Shown here: positions 55,571 through 64,000 of the stretch, in pieces
How the letters are laid out: each line of letters starts with the position of its first letter
Position numbering within the stretch: position 1 is the first letter of the stretch
Assembly: GCA_002162755.1 (NCBI GenBank)
Contig: MAAS01000019.1
Span: 166,304 to 230,303 of the forward strand
From: Gammaproteobacteria bacterium 50_400_T64
GTDB lineage: Bacteria; Pseudomonadota; Gammaproteobacteria; Pseudomonadales; Porticoccaceae
Direction of reading: 5' to 3'
DNA length: 64,000 bases
Translations under genes and position numbers: made by a program
The notes under the pieces: generated by a model
The model's input: the letters and a program-made list of their open reading frames with translations, nothing else
What the model was told of the DNA's origin: nothing
Database searches by the model: none

Positions 55571-56359
55571 TTAAGCGAGGAAATGTTTAACAGCGGCAAC
55601 AAACTCTGCGCTATCTTCAATTTCTGGGCGATGGCCAGTACCCTTAATGGTCACAATGTCGGCCTGAGGCAGAGCATCATGATACTTGCGGATACAATCC
55701 TGAGGCACGACCTCATCTTCACTACCACGAATCAGCAAAGTCGGTAGCTTGGTGTTTTTGGCACTGCGTAACAGGTCGGGTAGGCTGGGGTTAAACATAT
55801 AGGGTTCCCAACCGAGACGCGCACTCTCAGCACGGGCATCTTCAAACAACTCAAACTGTTCCGCCGACATTTCACCGCCGTAAATTTCACTGAACTCTTT
55901 CGCTTCTTGATTAAACACGGTCTTGCGTAAGCAGGTTTTAATCGTGGCAGCGAAGATATCGAAAATCTCACCTTCATCTGGCTTAATGCCCATGGGGCCA
56001 ACCAGCGTAATAGAGCCAAGCAGCTCGGGGTTGGCAGCAGCCATTTCAGCAGCGGTGTAAGCACCGGCAGAAAAAGCCAGTACATCGGGTTTTTCCAGAC
56101 CCAACTCACGAATAACATTCAGATAATAGTTGGCAAGGTCGCGGTGACGCCACATCCAATCCTGACGCGGCGACTTACCAAAGCCTGGCTGTAGAGGAAT
56201 AATAAGCTCCCTGTCTTTAGCCAGCTCTTCATTCCAACTCATCCAACCCGTATAGCCGAGCTCGTCATGAATTACCAGTAGTGGTTTTCCAGAACCACCT
56301 CGGATCATAACGAGGTCGGAGCCGGCCAGGTTTTGCGTTTCTTCTTTCCAAGTAGCCAA
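55571..56359 (-). CDS. Alpha/beta-fold hydrolase
   Basis: 262 residues. Oxyanion region VIHDELGYTGWMSWN, nucleophile elbow LAFSAGAYTAAEMAA (Ser in the FSAG turn), acid in LIRGSEDEVVPQD and histidine in IKGTGHRPEIED: a complete catalytic triad. Upstream partner of the LLM monooxygenase, so it may hydrolyse an ester or lactone produced by it, as in Baeyer-Villiger pathways. The pathway link is inferred from adjacency only. Confidence 0.88.
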   Translation of the reverse strand: MATWKEETQNLAGSDLVMIRGGSGKPLLVIHDELGYTGWMSWNEELAKDRELIIPLQPGFGKSPRQDWMWRHRDLANYYLNVIRELGLEKPDVLAFSAGAYTAAEMAAANPELLGSITLVGPMGIKPDEGEIFDIFAATIKTCLRKTVFNQEAKEFSEIYGGEMSAEQFELFEDARAESARLGWEPYMFNPSLPDLLRSAKNTKLPTLLIRGSEDEVVPQDCIRKYHDALPQADIVTIKGTGHRPEIEDSAEFVAAVKHFLA

Positions 56360-56841
56360 TGGTTTCCCCTTAAAATAATAGTTAATTAAAACAGTACTTA
56401 ATTGAATCAGCTTCTAATTTAACAATCAGTAAAGCCAATGCTCGTGGTCAAAACACCCCGGGTATGGCTGTTGTTAAAATGCCCATCGAGTGTTTATGAA
56501 AATAGAAATAAAATAAACTGTGAACTGGATTCAACCATAGAGCAATAAACCTTAGCAATAAAAAACTTCACCTGAGAAATGTCCTGGATCAACTAAATTA
56601 ACACGGAGAATCTTGACTTGGCCCGGCACAATACTACCTTCAGTTAAAGAGGCTTATACTCAAGGGTACGCCATGGTACCATTCAGAACTGAAAAGCTCG
56701 CCCAACGACGCCTACAGATGGCCCTCTCTCATTACGCCGTCGGGCGATAACTAGAAAAGGCGCGCCAGAATATCGCCGCAACACGACAGTAAAATAATTC
56801 AAATACGCCAACTCGTGTCTTTCAAAAACAGTAAAATTGCT
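56360..56841. other. Intergenic region upstream of the RND operon
   Basis: About 480 bases between divergent genes. I see no RNA gene or convincing coding frame; it holds the promoters for the hydrolase on one side and the efflux operon on the other. Confidence 0.5.
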
Positions 56842-56876
56842 TTGACCGACCTGTTGCCGAGCTTATGCTGCTCGGC
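56842..56876 (+). promoter_or_regulatory. RND efflux promoter with overlapping operator-like palindrome
   Basis: TTGACC (56842-56847), 16-base spacer, TATGCT (56864-56869). The -10 box lies exactly in the 7-base centre of a perfect inverted repeat GCCGAGC-N7-GCTCGGC (56856-56876), about 30 bases upstream of the adaptor start. A repressor bound here would block RNA polymerase; alternatively the RNA could fold as a short hairpin. Confidence 0.55.
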
Positions 56877-56907
56877 GTATAGCATCACAATTGAGTAAAG
56901 GATTAAT

Positions 56908-58008
56908 ATGAGCTTGAACTTTCGTCTATGGCTACCTGCTCTTGCCATCACTTTATTTTTAGTCGCTTGCGGTGACAGCAAGGACGCTACGCCAACACCA
57001 ACAGAAAAAACCAGACCCGCACCCCGTGCAACAATTATTAGTACAACCCTCACCAGAACGACGACTGTTGAAGTCATCGAGCATTCTGTCGGCTCGCTGG
57101 AAAGCATCATCAGGCCAGAAGTCTCCGCCGAAATTGAAGGCCGCTATATCGGCGGCTTTGTGATTACCGGCCAGCACGTCAAACCGGGGCAGTTACTCGC
57201 CGAACTCGACACCGAAGACTACGCCATCGCCGCTCAGGCTGCCGATGCCGAGGTCGCCCAGCTTGAAGCCCTGGCGAGAAACCAGCGCCGCACGGTGAAA
57301 CGCTTTACCAGGCTAATTAACGACAAACTCATTTCTATTGACCGCTACGATGAAGCCCGGGCACAGCTAGATTCACTTGAGGAGCAACTCAAGGCCTCGA
57401 AGGCGCGCAGTAGTCAAAAGCAGCGCGGCCTGACCAAAACCCGTGTGTTTTCTGCCTACGACGGTATCGTCGATGAAGAACTCGCCAGCCCCGGCGACTT
57501 CCTCAAAGTTGGTGACCCCCTATTTCGCATCATAAAAGTCGACAAGCTCAGGGCACGTTTGCCGCTACCTGAAACCCTGGCGAACCGGCTAACCCTGGGG
57601 CTCAAGCTTCGACTAGTGTCACCCATGGCACCCGACGTCCTCATTGAAAGTTCGATACAGGAAATCAGACCCACAGTGGGCTCACGCAATCGGGCAATCG
57701 ATATTCTCACTATTATCGACAACCCCGGCCCCTGGCAACCGGGTGCCAGTGTGACCGGTGAAATTATTCTCACCACCCGCGAAAATGCCATCCTCGTACC
57801 CAAAACATCGTTGGTGCTGCGCCCGGCTGGCAAAGTGGTCTATGTCATCACCAACGGTATCGCCCACCAACAAATTGTTGAGGTCGGCGAATATATCGAT
57901 GGCAGCATCGAAATCACTGCGGGCTTAAAAGGCGGTGAAACCATCGCCGTGAATGGCGCGGGCTTTCTCACCGACGGCTCCCCCGTTACCGTTAGCGGGG
58001 CAAACTAG
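56908..58008 (+). CDS. RND efflux periplasmic adaptor, lipoprotein
   Basis: 366 residues. A lipobox-like signal (LFLVACGDSKD) predicts a lipid-anchored periplasmic protein. The lipoyl halves are VSAEIEGRYIGGFVITGQHV and VFSAYDGIVDEELASPGDFL, with a coiled-coil hairpin between (about residues 110-170) and a beta-barrel and membrane-proximal domain after. Adaptor of the MexE/AcrA type. The next gene, its RND pump, starts two bases after its stop. An outer-membrane channel gene is not in the window. Confidence 0.92.
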   Translation: MSLNFRLWLPALAITLFLVACGDSKDATPTPTEKTRPAPRATIISTTLTRTTTVEVIEHSVGSLESIIRPEVSAEIEGRYIGGFVITGQHVKPGQLLAELDTEDYAIAAQAADAEVAQLEALARNQRRTVKRFTRLINDKLISIDRYDEARAQLDSLEEQLKASKARSSQKQRGLTKTRVFSAYDGIVDEELASPGDFLKVGDPLFRIIKVDKLRARLPLPETLANRLTLGLKLRLVSPMAPDVLIESSIQEIRPTVGSRNRAIDILTIIDNPGPWQPGASVTGEIILTTRENAILVPKTSLVLRPAGKVVYVITNGIAHQQIVEVGEYIDGSIEITAGLKGGETIAVNGAGFLTDGSPVTVSGAN

Positions 58009-58010
58009 CC

Positions 58011-61000
58011 GTGAATCTGCCATCGCTATCCATCGAGCGCCATGTACTGACCACCATGTTGTCAGCGGTGCTCATTCTCTTTGGTGTCATCGGCTATTCG
58101 CGGGTCGGGGTTGATCGTTATCCCTCCACTGAGTTCCCCCTGGTCGCGGTGCAGACCAATTTGATTGGTGCCAACCCCAGCGTTATTGATGCCTCGATCA
58201 CCAACATTATCGAAACTGCCGTTAACGCTGTACCCGGCATTGAGCATATTTCCTCGACCTCCTCACCCGGCAATTCCCGCGTCATCGTCACCTTTGATAT
58301 GGACAAAGATATCAACGTTGCCTTCGACGAGGTGCAGTCCAAAGTTAACCAGGTGATCAATCAACTGCCCACCGATGCCGATCCACCCATCGTTGCCAAA
58401 CTCGAATTCGGCGCCTCGCCCATTATGTGGCTGGCACTGGAGGGCGACCGCACGATGCAGCAGCTCAACAGCTACGCCATTAATACCATTAAAAAAAACC
58501 TCGAAACCATTAATGGTGTCGGCGAAGTCAAAATTGGCGGCAAACGCGAGCGCACGATCCGCATCAATCTCGATCTCGATAGCATGGCGGCCTTTAATGT
58601 CACCACTGCCGAGGTGCTGGCTGCGGTCAGAAATGAACACTTTATGATGCCCGGTGGCTTTCTGGTCAGTGGTGCAACCGAGCACATGGTCAAGCTCGAC
58701 ATGGAGTATCACGACCCCCGCGATCTGGAAAACCTGGTGGTTGCCTATCGCGATGGCGCGCCGCTTAAACTCGGTGATATCAGCGACGTTGAAGATGGCA
58801 TGGCCGATCCCCGGGGTCTTGCCCGTGTTAACGGCGAGCTCACCGTCGGCCTCGGCATTACCAAAATTGCCGAAGCAAACACCGTTGAAATCATCGACGA
58901 AGCCATGCGCCGTATCAATGAAGAAATACGCCCACAACTGCCCCCCGGCATGAAGCTCACTGTCGCTTCGGATGATTCCCTGTTTGTCCGCGCCATGGTC
59001 GGCGCTCTGGAAGAACACCTGATCCTCGGCACCGTGCTGACCGCTTTTGTGGTGTGGATTTTTCTCAAGAGCATTCGCTCCACCCTTATTATCGCCATCG
59101 CTATTCCTATTTCACTCTTTGGCTCTATCGCCGGTATTTACTTTCTCGGCTACACCCTCAATTCCATGACCCTGTTAGCACTACTACTATTGATTGGTAT
59201 TGTGGTGGACGACGCCATTGTGGTACTGGAAAACATTTATCGACACCGGGAATCTATCGACCCCGACCCCCGCTCAGCGGCCATCCATGGTACTGCTGAA
59301 GTTGTTTTCCCCGTACTGGCTGCCACCCTCTCGCTAGTCTCTATTTTTGTGCCGGTGATTTTTCTCGGCGGTATTATTGGCCAGTTTTTCTCCTCCTTTG
59401 CCGTCGTGGTCACCGTTGGCGTACTGGTCTCGTGGTTTGTTTCAATGACCCTGACGCCGATGCTTTGCTCCCGCTTCTTACAGGTTGAAGAACATACCGG
59501 CGGCCTTTATTACTGGCTAGAACGCAGCTTTCGCGCCATGGAGAATGGCTACACCAAACTATTAAGTCTGGCCCTGCGCTTTCGCTGGACTGTTATTATT
59601 ATCACCTGGGTACTGGTCTACAGCTGTACCTTCTTCCTTAAGGATATCGGCAAAGAATTCTCCCCAGGGCAGGACGAAGGCAGCTTTATGGTCATCGTGC
59701 GTACCCCCCTCGGTTCCGGACTGGAATACTCCAGTAATCGCCTGGCAGAAGTCGAAGCCATTATCGCCGAACACGACGATGTCATCATGAGCGCTTTCTT
59801 CGGCCTCGGCACCAGCGGCCGTCAGGTGACCACGGCCATGGGCTTTGTGCGCATGACACCCGCCTCAGAACGCGATCAAACCCAGCAGGAACTGATTGCC
59901 ATTCTCGGCAAAAAATTCGCCACTATTCCCGGCGTCAAAGCCTTTCCCGCACCCATTCCAAAAATGGGTGGCCAGCGCGGCGAACCCCTGCAATTTGCCA
60001 TTAACGGCCCCAACCTGAATGAGGTCGCCCGCCTCGCCTATCAGCTCGAAGAACGACTATCGTCAGTTGATGGCATTGGCTATATCGATCTCGATCTCAA
60101 CCTGGCCCTGCCCCAGTATCAGCTGCGCGTCGACAGCACCCGCGCTGCCGACCTTGGGTTTTCCAGTAGAGATATTGCCGAGGCGGTGAACGTGATGATT
60201 GGCGGTATGGATGTCGCCAAATTCAACGATGATCCCGGCGATGGAGAGCGCTACGACGTGCGCCTTAAAGCGGCTGACGGTTTCTTTCAGTCGGCCGATG
60301 ACCTCGACCGCATTTACCTGCGCTCACGCACCGGCACGATGATCCGCATCGACACCGTCGCCCACCTTGAAGAAACGCTGGGACCAGCATCAATTTCACG
60401 ACTGGATCTGCGTTATTCCGCGCCTTTTTACGGCAAGCCCGAAATACCTCTAGCGGCGGCTATCGACACCGTCAAACAGTTGTCCGACGAGATTTTGCCT
60501 GTTGGCTACACTCTGGCCTTTAAAGGTCAGGCTGAGGAATTCGGCAAAACCGCCAGCAATATGATCTTCGCCTTCACGCTGGCGACGATCTTGCTGTACA
60601 TGGTGCTGGCCAGCCAGTTCAATTCGTTTTTGCAGCCCTTAATTATCATGACCGCCCAACCGCTGGCCATGATCGGCGGCATCGCCCTGCTCTGGATGAC
60701 CGACAACACCTTGAATACCTATTCAATGATTGGCCTGGTGTTGCTGGTGGGGCTGGTGGCCAAAAACGCGATTCTGCTGGTCGACCTGACCAACCAACGG
60801 CGCAATGAGGGTAAGTCCATCGACGATGCCTTAATTGACGCCTGCCCAATTCGCCTGCGTCCGGTGTTGATGACCTCATTCACCGTTATTCTCGCCATGC
60901 TGCCAGCGGCAATGGGCTTTGGTGCCGGACACGAAACCAACGGCCCACTCTCCGTTGCGGTGATTGGTGGCATGTTGTCATCCACCTTGCTAACGCTGGT

Positions 61001-61097
61001 TGTAGTACCCACTGTTTACTCCATCTTGGAAGGCTTTCTCGAAACGATTAAAAACCGCCTTGCCACGAAAGCACTAGACAAACAAAAGGCCAAATAA
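58011..61097 (+). CDS. RND-family inner-membrane efflux pump
   Basis: 1028 residues, full-length HAE-1/AcrB-like proton antiporter with 12 predicted helices and two large periplasmic loops. Key features: first helix after SIERHVLTTMLSAVLILFGV, TM4 aspartate pair in IGIVVDDAIVVLENIYRH, TM10 lysine in GLVAKNAILLVDLTNQ. It more resembles the single-component MexF/OqxB-like and VexF-type group than AcrB itself. GTG start. Substrate range unknown, but proximity to the catabolic cluster might mean export of toxic substrates or intermediates. Confidence 0.93.
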   Translation: MNLPSLSIERHVLTTMLSAVLILFGVIGYSRVGVDRYPSTEFPLVAVQTNLIGANPSVIDASITNIIETAVNAVPGIEHISSTSSPGNSRVIVTFDMDKDINVAFDEVQSKVNQVINQLPTDADPPIVAKLEFGASPIMWLALEGDRTMQQLNSYAINTIKKNLETINGVGEVKIGGKRERTIRINLDLDSMAAFNVTTAEVLAAVRNEHFMMPGGFLVSGATEHMVKLDMEYHDPRDLENLVVAYRDGAPLKLGDISDVEDGMADPRGLARVNGELTVGLGITKIAEANTVEIIDEAMRRINEEIRPQLPPGMKLTVASDDSLFVRAMVGALEEHLILGTVLTAFVVWIFLKSIRSTLIIAIAIPISLFGSIAGIYFLGYTLNSMTLLALLLLIGIVVDDAIVVLENIYRHRESIDPDPRSAAIHGTAEVVFPVLAATLSLVSIFVPVIFLGGIIGQFFSSFAVVVTVGVLVSWFVSMTLTPMLCSRFLQVEEHTGGLYYWLERSFRAMENGYTKLLSLALRFRWTVIIITWVLVYSCTFFLKDIGKEFSPGQDEGSFMVIVRTPLGSGLEYSSNRLAEVEAIIAEHDDVIMSAFFGLGTSGRQVTTAMGFVRMTPASERDQTQQELIAILGKKFATIPGVKAFPAPIPKMGGQRGEPLQFAINGPNLNEVARLAYQLEERLSSVDGIGYIDLDLNLALPQYQLRVDSTRAADLGFSSRDIAEAVNVMIGGMDVAKFNDDPGDGERYDVRLKAADGFFQSADDLDRIYLRSRTGTMIRIDTVAHLEETLGPASISRLDLRYSAPFYGKPEIPLAAAIDTVKQLSDEILPVGYTLAFKGQAEEFGKTASNMIFAFTLATILLYMVLASQFNSFLQPLIIMTAQPLAMIGGIALLWMTDNTLNTYSMIGLVLLVGLVAKNAILLVDLTNQRRNEGKSIDDALIDACPIRLRPVLMTSFTVILAMLPAAMGFGAGHETNGPLSVAVIGGMLSSTLLTLVVVPTVYSILEGFLETIKNRLATKALDKQKAK

Positions 61098-61240
61098 GCG
61101 TCTTGCCTTTGGGCTGCTGCATTTAATGACTATTAATAATTCTCTACGGGGCTGCAACTTGTCAGCCTCGTAGATAATGTTGCACTATCCCCTCCAGCAT
61201 TACCCCTAACACCATCACTCCGCCAGATAGAGGCCAGCCC

Positions 61241-62002
61241 ATGCGATTTGACAGCGTTAATTACGAAACCAAAGGCAGCACCGCGCTTATTACTTTTGAC
61301 GAGCCCGACAAACTCAATGCTCTGAGCAAGGGGATTCTTTCCGGTTTTTGCAAGGCGCTCGATCAGGCTCGCAATGATGACAATATCCGTGTGATCGTGC
61401 TGACAGGAGCTGGCGAGAAATCATTCTGCGCCGGTGCCGATATCAGCGGTTTCGAGTTCACCTCCACTTACGCCAAAAACTTTATCGACGAAGTGCTCGA
61501 CATCCTCGCTCTGCCGGAGCAAATCAACAAGCCCGTTATCGCGGCGGTGAATGGCTACGCTTTCGGTGGCGGCTTTGAAATCTCTATTGCCTGTGACTTT
61601 ATTATCGCCTCCGAACAAGCCATTTTTTCAGTGCCCGAAATCCAGCTCGGCCTGCTACCCGGCTTTGCCATCGCCCGCCTCAACAAGCTGATTGGACGCC
61701 AGCAAGCTAAATACATCAGTATGACTGGCGTTAAGCTCAGCCCCGAAGAAGTGAAGGACATGGGCCTGATATTAAAAGTGGTGCCCCATGAACAACTCTT
61801 ACAGGAAGCCTTTGCACTGGCCGACCAACTGGCTAGCAAACCGCAAATGGCAATACGCTACGCCAAATCAATCTACAATCGCGAGCTCGGCGGCGACGAC
61901 CTGACCTACGCCAAAGACGTTATGCCCTTTCTGTTTCTCGATGACGACACCAAAGAAGGCGTCACCGCCTTTAGAGAAAAGCGCAAGCCTGTTTTCAAAT
62001 AA
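61241..62002 (+). CDS. Enoyl-CoA hydratase/isomerase family protein
   Basis: 253-residue crotonase-fold protein. First oxyanion motif in AGEKSFCAGADISGFEF, second in AVNGYAFGGGFEISIACDFI with the FGGG loop, then PEIQLGLLPGFAIARLN where the second catalytic glutamate usually of EVxLG is kept as E in PEIQLGLLPG. Probably hydrates enoyl-CoA in fatty-acid or side-chain oxidation. It is 85 bases upstream of the transporter gene on the same strand and may form an operon with it. Confidence 0.9.
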   Translation: MRFDSVNYETKGSTALITFDEPDKLNALSKGILSGFCKALDQARNDDNIRVIVLTGAGEKSFCAGADISGFEFTSTYAKNFIDEVLDILALPEQINKPVIAAVNGYAFGGGFEISIACDFIIASEQAIFSVPEIQLGLLPGFAIARLNKLIGRQQAKYISMTGVKLSPEEVKDMGLILKVVPHEQLLQEAFALADQLASKPQMAIRYAKSIYNRELGGDDLTYAKDVMPFLFLDDDTKEGVTAFREKRKPVFK

Positions 62003-62087
62003 ACGTTTCCATTCAGGCGCGCTCACAGTGGCAAGAGCTATCCTGTCTGCTAGCCAGCAGGCAGATCGTTTATGACGGGGAAGAACC

Positions 62088-63440
62088 ATGTCGAATGAGC
62101 GCGGGCAATTTTCCTCACGCTTCGGTTTTATCACCGCCGCGACCGGCTCAGCGGTGGGCCTTGGCAATATCTGGGGTTTCCCCACCCAAACTGCCAGCCA
62201 CGGCGGCGGGGCTTTTGTACTGGTTTATCTCGTCCTCGCCTTCCTGCTCGCCTACCCGGCATTAATGGCCGAGCTGATCATCGGTCGCCACACCCGGCAT
62301 AATATGGTCCGCGCCCTGCCCCAATTAACCACCCGGCCTGCGCTGAAAATGTTCGGTCGAGCCACGGGCCTGTACGGGGTACTCGTTGCCAGCTTAATTC
62401 TCAGTTTTTACGCCATTGTCGCTGGCTGGTTAATGGCACAGGTACCCGCCGCGCTGGTGAATATCACTGGCCAGCCCGCAGACACAAACTGGTTTGCCCA
62501 GTCCAGCCTGATCCGCGATAGTCTTTTTTGCGCACTGTTTTCCGTACTCACCGCCGCCATCGTCGCCCGTGGCGTCAAAGATGGCATTGAACGCTGGTCA
62601 ACGCGGCTGATGCCCGCCCTTGTATTATTGATGCTCGGTCTGGTCGCCACCGTGCTCACCCTGCCCGGCGCGATGGAAGGGCTGCGTCTTTATGTAGTCC
62701 CCGACTTCAGTCTTATCACCAACCCCAGCCTACTCACCAGCGCCATGGGACAGGCCTTTTTCTCACTCTCTCTCGGTGTTGGCACCATGCTGATTTACGG
62801 CTCTTACGTGAGTAAAACTGACAACCTGCCACTCACCGGCGCTTATGTTGCACTGATTGATACCGGCATCGCTTTTCTCGCGGGTCTGCTGATTATTCCC
62901 GCCATGTTCGTCGCCCGACATCGAGGCATCGAAATCTACAGCGACGAAAACACCCTGATTGCCGGGCCCGATCTAATCTTACAAACCCTGCCTGAGCTGT
63001 TTAATTCACTGGGCTTTGTCGGTGCTTTTATCGGTTTGATTTTCTTTTTGTTATTAAGCATTGCCGCGCTGACCTCATCAATTTCCATGCTCGAAGTGCC
63101 CGTTACCTTTGCACTCGAGCAATTTAAAATCAGCCGCCCCCGCGCCACCGGACTTGTCGCCAGTATCATATTCGGGATTAGTCTATTGATTTTATTTAAC
63201 GTCGAGCAACTCTTTGGCACCGTGGTTACCGCCACCACAAAATACAGCCAGCCTCTGCTCGGCGTTATGCTCTGCCTGTTTGCCGGCTGGGTATTGCACC
63301 GCGATAAATTACTGGGTGAAATTAGCGAGGGCTTCGCGGGTGCAAAAGAAAGCCTGTTCTGGAAAATCTGGCCGGGCTATATCCGCGTTGTTTGCCCTTT
63401 ATTAATTATCATTATGTTTGTGCAGAATATTAGAGGCTAA
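62088..63440 (+). CDS. Sodium-dependent transporter of the NSS (SNF) family
   Basis: 450 residues, 11-12 predicted helices, LeuT-like fold. The signature RFGFITAATGSAVGLGNIWG near the N-terminus, where the Na+ and substrate sites lie, is complete and followed by FPTQTASHGGGAFVLVYL. Substrates in the family are amino acids and related amines. The C-terminus is somewhat short, with a final helix VVCPLLIIIMFVQNI. No regulator nearby; substrate unknown. Confidence 0.9.
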   Translation: MSNERGQFSSRFGFITAATGSAVGLGNIWGFPTQTASHGGGAFVLVYLVLAFLLAYPALMAELIIGRHTRHNMVRALPQLTTRPALKMFGRATGLYGVLVASLILSFYAIVAGWLMAQVPAALVNITGQPADTNWFAQSSLIRDSLFCALFSVLTAAIVARGVKDGIERWSTRLMPALVLLMLGLVATVLTLPGAMEGLRLYVVPDFSLITNPSLLTSAMGQAFFSLSLGVGTMLIYGSYVSKTDNLPLTGAYVALIDTGIAFLAGLLIIPAMFVARHRGIEIYSDENTLIAGPDLILQTLPELFNSLGFVGAFIGLIFFLLLSIAALTSSISMLEVPVTFALEQFKISRPRATGLVASIIFGISLLILFNVEQLFGTVVTATTKYSQPLLGVMLCLFAGWVLHRDKLLGEISEGFAGAKESLFWKIWPGYIRVVCPLLIIIMFVQNIRG

Positions 63441-63477
63441 GTATTCCTGGCGCTCTATACGACTCCCATTCCAAAAT

Positions 63478-63660
63478 AGCGAACACCACCGCCCTTCTCG
63501 ATCACGCCCGCCTTGGCAAGGGCCAGCACCTACCCCGAAAAACCCGACTACCACGCACCCACACTGGGCGGACACGACCGGGAAATATTACGGGAATTTC
63601 TTCAACGTAGTGATAGGGAAACAGATGCGCTAGTATTAAAGCCACCTTTCCAGAACATCA
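63478..63660 (+). pseudogene. Decayed CaiB/BaiF CoA-transferase remnant
   Basis: One frame reads TALLDHARLGKGQHLPR, like the internal ALxxRERTGxGQ segment of type III CoA-transferases; another frame just after reads YPEKPDYHAPTLGGHDREIL then REFLQRSDRETDAL, like the C-terminal PxLGEHTREVL... end of the same family. The two pieces are normally about 200 residues apart, so an internal deletion with frameshift explains them. No intact gene remains. Confidence 0.65.
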
Positions 63661-63702
63661 CTGTAGGCTTTCCAAAAGTACAATTTTGATTCCCACTACA
63701 AC

Positions 63703-63734
63703 AAAAAAAGCCGCTCAAAAGAGCGGCTTTTTTA
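63703..63734 (-). terminator. Intrinsic terminator of the truncated PEP-CTERM gene
   Basis: AAAAAAAGCCGCTC-AAAA-GAGCGGCTTTTTT, a strong hairpin flanked by A and T runs, 25 bases after the stop at 63759 on the minus strand. Confidence 0.9.
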
Positions 63735-63758
63735 TATAACGCAACTACAAATAAACGA

Positions 63759-63888
63759 TTACGCTGCTTTTTTACGACGAGCCAGACCCATAAAAGCAAG
63801 ACCTAAACCCAACAGAGCAATACCAGTAGGCTCTGGAACATTACTAGGTGCGGCCGCGTCATAGGTATAAGTGACACGCAAACCACCT
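63759..63888 (-). pseudogene. 3' end of a PEP-CTERM gene cut by an insertion sequence
   Basis: On the minus strand the last codons read GGLRVTYTYDAAAPSNVPEP, then TGIALLGLGLAFMGLARRKK and AA stop: a textbook PEP-CTERM tail (VPEP, membrane helix, RRKK). The frame is broken at about 63888 where an insertion-sequence end begins, so only about 42 codons remain here. Its intrinsic terminator is intact. The missing 5' part presumably lies beyond the element, outside the window. Confidence 0.85.
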
Positions 63889-64000
63889 TGTAGTGGTCAA
63901 GTAAATCTGGCCACGATTTAGTAGTCAGCCCAGTACAACTGCTCCACTGTATTTGGACTTAGCCCACGGTTATGTCGATGCGGCCGAGTCTGGCTGTAAT
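63889..64000 (-). mobile_element. IS3-family insertion sequence, partial
   Basis: Element end TGTAGTGGTCAAG at 63889, of the form seen in IS3-family terminal repeats, followed inward by the transposase 3' end. The rest lies outside the window, so the full inverted repeat and target duplication cannot be seen. Confidence 0.8.
63918..64000 (-). CDS. IS3-family transposase, C-terminal end (partial)
   Basis: The visible 27 codons read YSQTRPHRHNRGLSPNTVEQ then LYWADY and a stop, matching the C-terminus of IS3-type OrfB integrases (Y...RPH...GLSP). The DDE catalytic core lies beyond the window edge, so activity cannot be judged. Confidence 0.8.
   Translation of the reverse strand, partial: YSQTRPHRHNRGLSPNTVEQLYWADY

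Noticed and set aside
58263..59018. 251-codon open frame on the minus strand
   Set aside because: Antisense to the RND pump gene in GC-biased sequence; its composition (many His, Gly, Asp) is that of a shadow frame.
63418..63633. 71-codon plus-strand frame ending near 63633
   Set aside because: It is a wrong-frame reading through the decayed CoA-transferase remnant, with proline/threonine-rich nonsense composition.
1..64000. CRISPR arrays, tRNA and rRNA genes
   Set aside because: I looked through the gaps for regular repeats and cloverleaf or rRNA signatures and saw none.

Overview
The window looks like chromosome of a marine gammaproteobacterium, probably from the Cellvibrionales/Spongiibacteraceae area. 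This is inferred from the mixture of TamA/TamB, CheA hybrid signalling, fatty-acid/CoA catabolism, a TPP-controlled TonB receptor, PEP-CTERM proteins and moderate GC; no rRNA or tRNA gene is present to prove it. Genes are dense, mostly in short operons on both strands, and most belong to well known families.

Layout. 0-6 kb: tamA-tamB outer-membrane translocation module. 6-16 kb: small envelope/redox proteins, a 2-hydroxyacid dehydrogenase, an exported SurE-like nucleotidase, acyl-CoA dehydrogenase, CvfB-like RNA-binding protein, HD-GYP response regulator, DEAD-box helicase, a DUF1415 protein and a CaiB-type CoA-transferase. 16.4-20.5 kb: a minus-strand thiamin salvage operon headed by a clear TPP riboswitch (TonB receptor, YkoF/MTH1187-like thiamin-binding protein, PnuC/PnuT-type transporter, thiamin-kinase-like phosphotransferase). 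20.7-24 kb: inorganic pyrophosphatase, a TagI-like glycosylase, argS.

23.7-26.8 kb is the most unusual stretch. The 3' end of argS occurs again about 1.65 kb downstream (about 90% identical, differences mostly at third codon positions, with a small deletion) and a third, very short and more diverged copy of the ArgS C-terminus lies another 1.25 kb on. The two intervals hold accessory cargo: tetR-gst, then an mtfA-like protease gene and an orphan ribbon-helix-helix antitoxin-like gene. This looks like repeated insertion at the argS 3' end, each time restoring the gene.

26.9-35.7 kb: a YhiI-RbbA-YhhJ type ABC exporter, an isolated PEP-CTERM protein, glutamate dehydrogenase, DinB and a truncated O-methyltransferase remnant. 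35.8-38 kb: an SDR of hydroxyacyl-CoA dehydrogenase type, an RsuA-type pseudouridine synthase and a DUF2970 membrane protein. 38.1-47.4 kb: a complete minus-strand chemosensory operon (two dodecin-like genes, CheA hybrid, CheW, CheB, CheR, CheY, CheX/CheC-like, NIT-domain MCP) with no flagellar genes nearby. 47.4-56.4 kb: a catabolic cluster of unknown substrate (two metallo-beta-lactamase-fold hydrolases, DUF2889 protein, zinc alcohol dehydrogenase, three SDRs, an LLM flavin monooxygenase, an alpha/beta hydrolase). 56.9-61.1 kb: an RND efflux pump behind a promoter whose -10 box sits in a perfect inverted repeat. 61.2-64 kb: enoyl-CoA hydratase, an NSS-family transporter, a decayed CoA-transferase remnant, and a PEP-CTERM gene cut by an IS3-family element that runs off the window.
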